Below are positions 15,100 through 27,300 of a stretch of DNA of 64,000 nt, piece after piece; the first letter of the stretch is position 1; each line of letters opens with the position of its first letter. Position numbers and translations under genes: made by a program. The notes below the pieces were generated by a model. It saw only the letters and a program-made list of their open reading frames with translations. It made no database searches and was not told where the DNA came from. The DNA comes from Arctopsyche grandis (taxonomy: Eukaryota; Arthropoda; Insecta; Trichoptera; Hydropsychidae): positions 6,913,501-6,977,500 of the forward strand of contig NC_135365.1 of NCBI RefSeq assembly GCF_051622035.1, read 5' to 3'.

Positions 15100-18000
15100 C
15101 ACATATTGTTAAGACTGCATGACCATCAGACAAACATAAGTGTACACAAAACTATCTATTTATTTATTTTCTTTCGTTTAGAAGTCATTTAAAAGCTAAA
15201 CACACCATAATAAATTTGATATATTTGTCTACACAAAAGTATTTATATCATCTATTTTTTAATAATTGAAATTTGCAATAAACATAAAGGAAAGCATTCG
15301 TATAGTCAAATTTAAAACTATTATTATATTATAATTTTAAATTCAAATTTAATTTCAAATTTAATCTATTATTTATATTATACAAAAATTATACAGTCCA
15401 AAAAGCTTCACTTACTTACAATTTTATTCATGTAATATATGTACAAAGCTATATAATAATCTATCAAGTATTTATATGTAACATAAAATTTACTTAATCT
15501 ATGGAAAAATTTTCTATTGACTTTTGTACATAAATATAAATATTATTATACGACTAAACATCACCGATACATTCTATATTATTCCACCATTTTGGATAGC
15601 ATGCGACTCGGTCTGTATTGAAAACTTTAATTATTGTGGGAAATATAAAAAAATGATATAAATGTACAAAAGACTTACTAAACTTAGGACGTATAAAATA
15701 CACACATTACCGATATATCCAATTTTGTATTGCATACTTAAAATTTTACCTTTGAGATGATAAAATAAAAACCATTTAGTTTTCTTCCTAGCGTACGGTA
15801 TTATTATTATATGAATATAATATTTTATTATGCATGCAAGGATACATATTATATTACACTCGAAAGTGAGTTATTTTGTATACTCGAAGTGTCATAATGT
15901 TTCAGTCGTTGTGACACAATTAAAATGTTTGGATCAATTTGGTATGCGAGACGTAGAATGTTCGATAGCACGATCTTTACAGTAGTGCCAACTCATGCAG
16001 CGTTGAGTACCAAATGCAACTGGCAATAGTGTATAGTTTATCACTACTATGATGGTAATGTTATTGAACATTCGATGGGTGAAGCATTTGCTTACACATC
16101 GCTATTTTGATTTTAGAATTTATGTATCGGTTGAAGCATTATGTCAGATCTAGTATTTGCGTGTGAATTTGCGGTACTCTTTTATTAAAACGGATGCAAA
16201 ACTGATCTGACTTTATTTATCGACCTTTGTGCAATGCTACTTTTGAAATATATGATACATTTATTCTAACTAATTATTAGTATGACAACAAATAAATTCT
16301 AGCTTTAAATCATTGACTATCATTTTAATGTTCTTACATTCTCTTGGAACAGCTTACATTTGTTTTTACATACAGTATTACTGTTAGTTTACTGCATTTG
16401 GTGATTTTATAATCAATATCTGGCGTTTTGTGCAAAAAAAAAACGTATATAAAAAAAATCCAATTTGTACTACAAGATGGGAGCTTATGTGTTAACCGTG
16501 TCCCAACCTATAGAAACTCGGTTAACTTTTTAAGAGAATCTTTAAACGTTGATAATTGTATGTACGGCAAAGGAAGTACATAGTTGATAGACTTCGAAGG
16601 AGTGGCCTGGCTGAACTCTAGGGGCTCCACTAACGCGCTGACTTATGTATATTCTGGTCGGCTATGCAATGGTGTGTGTGATGTCATCAAGCTTCTAAGC
16701 GTTCAGAGTTGTTGAATGTGTAACTGTACGATGAGATCATGCTATCGGGCTTTCCTACGGGCTCGAGATCGTTTATGTGGAGCGAATCGAATCTGTGCCC
16801 TTGTGTGAGCGAAGTTTTTCGGCCAAAGCTGGCTCTGCATGCCCGTACAGGAATGCAATGATGTATCGTGTAATTAGTGTTTTATAGGAAAGTGGATGAA
16901 ATCGATGACTTGGATTCGGGATCATACAGTTGTACTACATTCCTACAGTACCGACATCAATTAACACGTTCAACCCGGCGTGTACCACCGGTGGCCACGC
17001 AGATTGTGCTATAGCAGATTATAATTTTACGGTTCCACTTCATTGAGCACCCCAACACTAAAATTCCTATAAAATTCTAAAGATTTAGGGACAACTCATT
17101 ATATAAAGTGATTTAATGCCGTCATGCGTAATTGGGTGTCGATACGCGTGACAGTGCCGCCACATGGGCAAATGTATGAAACCATGCGCCGGGCTGAATG
17201 TGTTAAGCCAGAGTACGAATGCATCCGTTTAATGAATGGGTACTGAATTTTTAAATATATGTGTTTAGGATTACTTATAATATATAAATTAGTTCATAGC
17301 AAATTTAAAAGTAGAATATTCTTGTAATTTTTACTAATACATATTAATAATATTATATCATAGATAGTAAAAGGGGACTAGATGACGCTTTACACCATTT
17401 GTCTTATAGTTATTTCCTCTTTGTACTCACAATGTTTTCATTATTCTTTTATAATATATATATGTACATGTGTCGACTGCCTTAGGATACACAAATAGGA
17501 CAGTATTGATTGCCGTTCGAATAGAATCGAATAGAACCGTTTCAAAATATGTGTTTTCTGTAGACTTTAACTTCATCTTTGTATCACTTCGTCTCGAAAA
17601 CCCTGCATTTTCACACTGAAACTATAATATGAAGCACATATTCCATATCAAATATGCACATTAACTGGAAAACTTCCACTGTCTAGTCACAATTTTTTTA
17701 TATTCGCATCCATTCCACTCACGTTCACCGTCTTAACGTTAAGTATCGAAATTTAAGGTACCGAATCGTCCAGATTGTTCCCAAACTGTATTTAAAACAT
17801 TTTATATGAACCTTTAGATTGATTATTGATCACTCAGTCGGTGGTTCAAAATGGAGAGAAATAAATATCGACATATTCACTTAGTATATGATTATGTAAA
17901 GTTGAGGTACCTTGATGGTTACATTTTCACTATCAATCACTAACTATTGACTGTTTTCACGAGAGCAGGGTTCATTCAATGTATAAAAACTTGTATATTC

Positions 18001-21000
18001 TTAGCATCTTTAAATTTACTATATAATATACATATATATTATATAATATAGTGTCAGTTGGGACAAAATTAATCTCGTCCCTCTTTCTCAAGTGTTTTAC
18101 AATAAGTTTTGACTGTTAACGTTTAATTAAATCAACATAAAAATAATAGTAAATGGTAAATATTACATAATATGAATGAGTCAGTTGATTCGATAAGCGT
18201 TTCTTTCTGTTTTTTGATTATTTTAGTTTATATAATTTTTTCTTGCAAATAGGGTGGATTTTCTACATTTCGTAAATGTGTAAGTTTTGAAATGATGTTT
18301 GTGTTTTGGCTTATAAATGTAAAACGTCTTCCTTAAACAATAATTGTAAATAAATAGAATACTTTATTTAAAACACTTGAAAGAAATTTAATTTTAATGT
18401 TAAAATTAAATTATTTTGCATTTATATTATTATATTTTCAAAAGTAGTTCGAATTATATTGCTGTTATATATGTAATATATCATATAAGGATGAGTCTAA
18501 GACAGAATTTCTTGAACTGTTTTAAACAGAATAGTAAATAGTTTTTTTTTTATTTAAATCAGTGTAGTTTTTGGGGAGTTTCCTTTTAACAATTCTGTCA
18601 AATTAAGTTTAAGAAGTGCTGTTCTTAATAGGAATATTTCCAAAAGTAAAAATAGGTTTACATTTAATATATACATACATATATAGAATAATATACAAAT
18701 CATACAATAAGATATGAAATATTTTCAATTCAAATATGTATATAAATTATCCAAATGTTACTGTTAATTAGTATTACTATTATAATTATTCAATTCTATC
18801 CAAAGAAACTATATATACATACATAATATAATATATAAATATATATGTAACGTTAACCAAGCGGATGACTGCACTATCATTTGAAAAGTCATTTACCGAT
18901 TGTTATGCATAGTTTTAAGTGTAAAAATTTAAAATTACAATTTCATATTATAAATGGGATAAATACAATTCAGATGAAATCTTTTTATTTTCTTTTTCTT
19001 TCTTTCTTTCTTTCTTTACTTGTTGTTATACATATTGAACTCGAAAAACGAAGAAGGACATTTTAACGCAAAAACGAACGAGGAGAAAAAATCATAATAA
19101 CGATGGATGAAAATGGTGAGAAATTTAAAATTATTTAAATAAGGCACGATGCATTTATTGCATATACTATATATGAAAAATTTTAATTTAGTTCATGACA
19201 AAATGATATAATCACATTGCCCTGCATTTGTCCCAACTGGCACGTCAAAACTGTTTTTTTCTTTCTTTTTTTTCAGTTTGATGTCAAATGTGCAGTGTAC
19301 GTATAATTTCTAAATATTATTGCCTTCATTAATAAATTAAATTACCTTTTATATAAACAATAATATAGTTAGTTTATCAATGTAGACACATCAACCAAAA
19401 AACTATACACCAATTTCAAACCCTGATAAAATATTATCATAACTGCTGGAACTACTTCAAACATCCTTGATTAGAATCTGTAGATTTTGAGAGACTTAAT
19501 TTGGATAAGCTGGATTCCAAGAATTATCAAACAACAAGAAACAAAAGTATTTTCAATTTTACTTATATCATCTAACTATTTTTTACCATTTTCTATTTGG
19601 TTGTGGCTATTTTCAGGTACTATATCTGCGAATTATTGACTATTTGTAGGTACTATATCTGCAAATTATTGGCTATTTGCAGGTACTATATCTGCGACAA
19701 GCGCAAAGCCTTCTGTGCATACGCGTGAACTGTCACTGTCAGCGTGTTTACTGTTAAAACTTTGTTTTAAACCTCTTAAAATTCAGTTCGAACTGATAAA
19801 GCGACGTAGAGTAAAAAATATAATCCAAATTAGTTAATATTATTAATTTTTAGAAAATTATTATCATATACAACGTATAATACCTACATACAAGAACAAG
19901 CCGCGAACTAGCTAAATGATATAAATCTATTATAATAACGTGCGAAATCTATTTGCGTCATGTATGTATAATGAACGATTGATTAAACAAGTCTAGCATA
20001 CATTAAATGTAAGAGATTATAATCGAATTATATGTAAGTTCACACGCATGCGCAGAAGGCTTTGCACCTGTCGCAGATATAGTACCTGCAAATAGCCAAT
20101 AATTTGCAGATATAGTACCTGCAAATAGCCACAACCTTTCTATTTTCCAATTAATGCTCTCTAGAAGCAGCAATCTATAAAATAAACTGTGCAATATGTA
20201 ACAAAAACCGAAAACACTTATATTTCAATAAATTTCTTTCTATTTAAACATACGTTCACTGCACATAGGTCGACTGCTAAAATTTTTTTGCTCGTGTGCT
20301 TGCAGTAGACTGACCCGACATTCTGGTCTGCCTTAGAAATTTATTGGCACGTTGCACGCTCTAGAATATGACAATTCAAAATTACATTTATATATATATA
20401 ATTAATATTTATTATAATTTACATACTAATATGTATTGACAACTGTCCGATCGATAAATTTATACTAATGAAATATCAACCCTTCGTATATTTTCCCTTA
20501 CAAAAATTTATTTCATCCTATATATTTCATATTCATTGGCAACACCCTAATTGAACTAAAAATAAAATTGATAAGCGAAGCGTGCATGCGTGACTATTTG
20601 CAAGTCTGTATATTGTGTTCCTCTGTACGTAATGAATAATAATATACATAAATATATAAAATAATATACACTAATAATGACGAACAAAGCGAATTTCAAA
20701 TTGACGGCATTGCTTAGATGAAACTTTAGCCGATTTTGCTCTTCCGGTCTACAGATGATGTCCAAGGAAAACTGTGCGATTTATTGCACTGGAATTCATG
20801 CATCTTGCACAATTTTCTCTTTTCATCAAAGACCTTAAATAGACAGAGGCAAATCTCTTGCAAGAATTCATCAAAACAATGTTTGTAATCTGATATTTGA
20901 TTTTGTGTGGTGACTGTTAGTGTTGTATTGTATTTATACATATAAGTTCGGTTTGATAGTATCTCTGCAGATGAAAATAATTCAGCAATTTATCAGAGCA

Positions 21001-21304
21001 AATTTTTTCCTGTTGATATCATTCATATGCAACTTTATACAATTCAAAACCGTCTACGACTTAGTAACGAGAAATTTTTTTTTATTTTTATTTATAACGG
21101 TTTGCTCTGATGAACATCTATCTACCGAAAACAAATATTATTTATTTAAACTATGCATTATATATAATAATATTCAAGAAAATTATTTATCTATATACCT
21201 CATTGCAAGCAAAATGAATGAACATCTTGAACCTGCATAAATGCATATGTGTAAAATGTTGTAAACGTTTTTCTTGTGACCCACTTGTGTTTTTGTTTTT
21301 ATTT

Positions 21305-21337
<33 letters not shown>

Positions 21338-24300
21338 GAATAATTATAAATAACAATTAATATAATACAACTATTATATTTTCATTTTAAATATTTTCTA
21401 AGTGAATTCAAAAAGTTGTATCAAAATATTTACACATCTAATGATATTCTTTTAATTAAACATTTATGAATTTTAAAATGAAAACGTAATTATTGTTTAT
21501 ATACTTTTCACAATAGAAATATGGCATTATTTTACTATCAAAATATGTTATTTAATATTTATTGATGAACGACCAACGTCGATTTTATTTCCAGGCATGT
21601 TAAATTGAAGCGCTTGAGCTTTAATGATTAATTTAGAAAAATAATATATAATTATTAGCTTTGTATGATACATAGATTGCTTTTACTAGCACAAATTTAA
21701 ATTAACCAAATTAAATTACTAATGATTTTAATCAGAATCTCATATGTCTGGATGCGAAGTATGAGATTTTACATTAAAATAACTTCCAACTATTGGTTTA
21801 AATCTTTTGTACTGAAACTACTGAAAACATTGCACATAATATTATTTTCAAAACTGTATTATGATTTTTAGTACTTATATATTGTATATGTGTGTGTTGT
21901 GCAAATTTAAATTAAACTTTTCTGAATTTACTCTCGACTGATTTAACTGTATGCACTTCTTGGCGTTTTATTACGATATAATTATTGTCTTGTAATTTTT
22001 TTTAGAAAAATAGATAACTTTAAGCGACATCAAGAGTGCACCCTAAAACCATTAAGATGAGCCTAAAGTGTATAAAGGATGTATGTTTTGCATATCTATA
22101 TATATGTATGTTTGTATGTTTCAAATTAACTCTGTATTTGTATTTTGTATGAAAAAATATCACATATTGAAATTTATTATCTCTGATTTGATATGCTTTA
22201 TGAATAATGATTTTGGTTTGATTTTATGAGCATGTTCAATAATGAAAAATCCATACAGACGCTCAGGTACTAAGCATTCAACGGATACACGATTTATTTT
22301 GTCATTTTTAATATGAATAATGATTTCAAATTATCTTTAGAGTACGTTTAAATACTCTTATAATGCTTTTTGAACACAATCATTTGATTTCATGTCAGAA
22401 TTGTTAATAATTAAATCAATTTTCCTATAGGAACAAATCGCTCGTGCCAAACAAGTGTCGGGACGAACTCAACTACAAGTTTGGTATCATGGAGAGCGTA
22501 GGGAACTAGTCGTTGCTTTGATGGCTGCCGATGAAATTGCTCCAAGAGATGATACCATAGGCTATGGAGGTCTTCCCGAAGCATATGCAAAACTCCGTCT
22601 GCTCCCTATACAGTCAGTTCTTCAGCATCAAATATAATGTACAAAACAATATCGCTATTGTATTATATTGGACTATTTTCATAGGGATGATAGTGGAATT
22701 ATGCAGACGGTGGTGGCTCCAGCCTCCCAAAGTCCAATATGGAATGCAACGTTAACGTTCAGTGGTGTTTCCGGAGCTGAACTCGCCGGTAGGAGTCTCC
22801 AAGTAACGCTTTGGGATCTGTGTCCACAATCTGAGCCTGTTTTCATGGGGGAGTGCACAGTATGTAAAAAATTCCTTTAAATTTACAAAAAAAGCTTGGA
22901 AACGAACCAAAATCCTGAAACTTGTGAATAAACAAAAAGAAAAGCGCTTGCATTGTACCTATATAAACGCCATTTACTGATCATTACAAATTAGCCTAAC
23001 CTCAACCTAAAGATTGAATAAATTTTATTTTGAAATCACCAACTTATTACAACATAGATATGATGTTGTTTTAATAACTCGCGATCCAGCTGACCTACTT
23101 AACAGACTAACACAGCTGGATAGGGAAAGTAGGAAAATGGGATTAAAAATTAACGTAGATAAGACCAAACTAATGTTCAATACAGAGAGATGTAATAAGA
23201 ATAGAGGGGCATAAATAAATTTGCAAAAAAAGCTTGGAAACGAACCAAAATCCTGAAACTTGTGAATAAACAAAAATAAGAGCGCTTGAGGTATACCTAT
23301 ATAAACGCCATTTACTGATCATTACAAATTAGCCTAACCTCAACCTAAAGATTGAATAAATTTGATTTTGAAATAACCAACTTATTAAAACATAGATATG
23401 ATATAGTTTTAATAGCTCGCGATCCAGCTGACCTACTTAACAGACTAAAACAGCTGGATAGGGAAACTAGGAAAATGGGATTAAAAATTAGCGTAGATAA
23501 GACCAAACTAATGTTAAATACAGAGAGATGTAATAAGAATAGAGGGGCCCCATAGATATAGAATAACCATAGATACGCCCTCACGCTCTATGCCGGTAAT
23601 ATAAACAAACAGAGAAGTTTTTATCGGACATACGTCGAGCACCAATCGTCAAATACGACTGATGCTAAAATTATTTAGATCTGTCCGTGGACAGAATATC
23701 ACTTGACAACAAAAGAACACCTAAAGCTACTTCTATTAATATTACATGTCAGTGGTTCAATAGTTATCGCATGCCTGATGGCAACTCATTAGATGATAAA
23801 CCAGTAGAAGTAGTAAATGAGTATTAATATTTAGGGCAAATAATTGACGTGTCTGGTAGTAAAGATGAAGAGATAAAGAGATGTATGAAATTAGGATTGA
23901 GTGCATTTGGACGAATGAATGTTGTTTTTAAATCAAAAATGCCACTTTGCCTGAAGAAAAATATCTTCGATCAATGCGTTTTGCCAGTGATGACGTATGG
24001 ATGTGAAACTTGGACACTGAACGCCAAGATGCTACACAAAGTCGAATGCACTAAAAGAAGTATGGAACGCTGTATGCTCGACATAACGAGGAAAGACAGG
24101 AAGCGGAACACGTGGGTGAGAAGTACGAAAAGGGTAGTGGACATAGTGGAGCGAGTAAAGAGATTGAAATTGCAATGGGTGGGCGACTTGGCTAGAATAA
24201 TGGACAAAAGAAGTGTTTGAATGGTACCCGAGAGAATGCAAAGGGGTAAAATGAAGAAGCCTTCATCCAGCAGTGATGGCTGTAAATGATGATGATGATG

Positions 24301-27300
24301 ATGATGATGAGATATGCATAGGCATATTCAGCTAGTACCTGTTACTTCTAAAAACCTCTTCTAGATTTATTATATATTAAGTAATAAAAATGATTTCTCG
24401 TTTCTGTGAACTAATTTTATAATGAATTGTGTTCAGGTTGATTTGGAAAAGGCTTTTTTGGATGATCGGGCAGTTTGGTACAGATTAGAAGATCCAAAAG
24501 GCTTGAGAGGTGCTACAGCAAGCGGAAAGTCTCCCGCTTTGTCTCCGAGAGGTTCCCTAAGTGGCCCTACATCAGGACCTCGACGTGGAGATTTTGCCGG
24601 GCAACGATCTGTATCTGGTGAGCTTCAATTATAACAATACAAACCCAAGCTTATAATTTTTCCGAATGAATTCAACCAGCAAACAAACACAATATCCATT
24701 TTCAGATGAAGTCGACTCTATCGGAGAATGCACTTCACTGTTACATCCTGATCATGCATGGACCGCTGGATCCAGGAGAGGATCTTCCCAGTCTGAAACG
24801 CTCGAAGTTGAGGTATATCAACTTGGAAAAGACTTTTCTAGATCATTGCCCGGTTCTAGGAGATCTTCTTTTCAACAACAGCAAGAAAAAGGTATCTCAA
24901 TTGTGCCTTCTGTACTGTTAATAATTGTAATATCGAACGATTTAAATTACTTGATTGATTTCAGAAGCAATGGGGAGTGGTGAACTGGAGATACCTCCAC
25001 CAATCTATCGTCCGGAGAGACGACGATCATCTATTGCTCGTCCTCGTGATCCTGATGAAATTTTGCGCAACCTAAAGCAGGTTCGAGGAGAGTTGGGTCG
25101 CACAATGAGCGTATCAGTTAAACAATCACGCCGTGAGTTTCCTATTACTTTTTTACCATTAAAAACATAATAATAATATATTCTCAATAGATTGCATACT
25201 ATCTCACTTGATACTTTAATTTCTATTTTACATTGAATTTTATTGGAACACGTTTTACTTTTTCTTTTTTAAAGGATTCTATCGTTCCTTAGAAGTGTGT
25301 ATTTAGTATTTCACTAACCCCCAGTAAATTGCACTCACTTGTGTGTTTAGTTTTTTATATACTATTATTAATGTGTTGATTATATTATTTTTAATTCAAT
25401 GTTGTAATAGTTTGAAAAAATTCAATCGACAGGTTTTTTCGTATTTTATTTATTATAAAACATTAATTTCAGAATTAATGATTCCTATTTCGATGAAATT
25501 TGAGGGAAACAACTTTTAGCCTTAACTAAATCGATACAGGACAGCTCAATCAAAAAAACTCTCTGATTTCCATTAAAAAATTCAGTGCTTTAATTATAGC
25601 CGAAATTTATTTCGAGTATTTCTGTCGTTGTTGTCAAGATTGCAATGACCTCTTCATTTATCTATAACTAGCTCTTTTGTCCAAAAATATTAGTAATCAT
25701 TGTCATGACTTTATTAATTAGATATTGAGATTAAATATTCATTTATAATAGCTTTTTGAGACAGTATAGTTATAATTAATTATAAGTATAATTTTTGAGA
25801 CAGTTCCAATATACTTCCTTAAGAGGGCTGGACACCAGCGCCTTGTCCATACAAACGTATTACACTTTTCCCTTCCTCAATTATGGCACTAGAGAAATTA
25901 TTTTTTAATATACTATGGATATCCATCATTGGGATGCATCTATCGTTTTATTTTTTTGATTTGTAATTTTTTATAGGAGCTAAGAGCCGCCAAATATCTA
26001 TAAAATCGCCTCTTTTTTACACCCACGAAAAGAGTCCAGCGTGCTTATTTAACAGTCGATTTAAAAAAAAATACGCGCGCAGGTGCATAGAAAATATCTT
26101 TCTCATAACCATGATGAAATTTTTTTAAAAATTAGTCTAGTTTCGGAGGAGAAAATCGGAGAATACGAAACCTCGATTTTGTCGATTTAAAATTCGTATT
26201 ATCTAGTCGAAGCGTAACTGTCGCATTCACTCAATATATATATTGATATATATTGTCGCATTCACTTAATATATATATCGAAGAAAGGAACGGCAACAAA
26301 ATTAAGGTTTCGGGTGTACAGCCCTCTTAAGAACTCTAGAAATATTTATTCTTAATATAATATTTAAAGACAAATTACAGTGCTGTCGTTCAACTGCAGC
26401 TATTTTGATGAAAGACACATTATGATAATATATAATTACAAATCATCAATTTAAAAGCATATAATACACACAAAAACACTTAGGAATGTATTACAATTAC
26501 TTTAAAAATGTTTATTTATTTTTTACATTTTATGAATGTTGAAATATTTAAACGACAAGAAGTCACCGTTTGATTTTTGAAATACTATGTTAATAAAGAA
26601 GATCAGACAAAAAAATAGTAAAAGATACGACTCGTTCAAACATAAAACAGATGACTTTTTGAAATTAGTAATTTTTCTATATATATATTATATTTATTAT
26701 ATAATATTGGCACAATTTTTAAGTCTCACAAATTTTCATAAATAGAAACAATCTTAATTTTATGCACACACATATATGAGTATTTATCTTTGTTTTTCTT
26801 TTGAATCTTTCCTCTCTTAGCAGCGGATCTCTAGCCCATCGGTAAGATCATATAACAAAATATTTGAACAAATCACTCTAGCCTCTTGTGGTTGATGTCT
26901 TTTTCATTGTCTCTCACGTTTTACGTTATGTGCATCCTTTCTGTTCCCATTTTCGCCTCTTTTGACTCAAATTTTTGTATCCTTTGACTCCCCTCCCAGT
27001 CCTGATTGCATCATGGCCATGTTTATTCGAGCAATCATCTGTGTTTGATTCGTCACTTTTCAGAATGCACACATTTTACATGTTACCTTCAATCATGCGG
27101 AACAGATAATTGTGTGCACTCATATGTATGATCATTTTGTACTCATATCTAAAGATTTGCGACTGCCTCTAGCTTGAATTTACATCAAAAATATTACTAT
27201 CGACATATGTACATCATATCAGTGAAAGATTAAACTGTTACAAACTGACTGTTCAATTTGGCCAATTTCATTATTTTTGTTACAACACACTCAATATGCT

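Noticed and set aside
14917-15192. 91-codon frame with a long YIYIYI run
   Set aside because: It is the translation of an (AT)n microsatellite.
20920-21240. 106-codon frame in a Rim intron
   Set aside because: AT-biased hydrophobic composition, no recognisable domain and no splice context; length is not unusual for such DNA.
26819-26845. A possible Rim micro-exon between CTCTTAG and GTAAGA
   Set aside because: Every acceptor choice that keeps phase with 25132 meets an in-frame TAG, and direct splicing 25132 to 27643 already fits.
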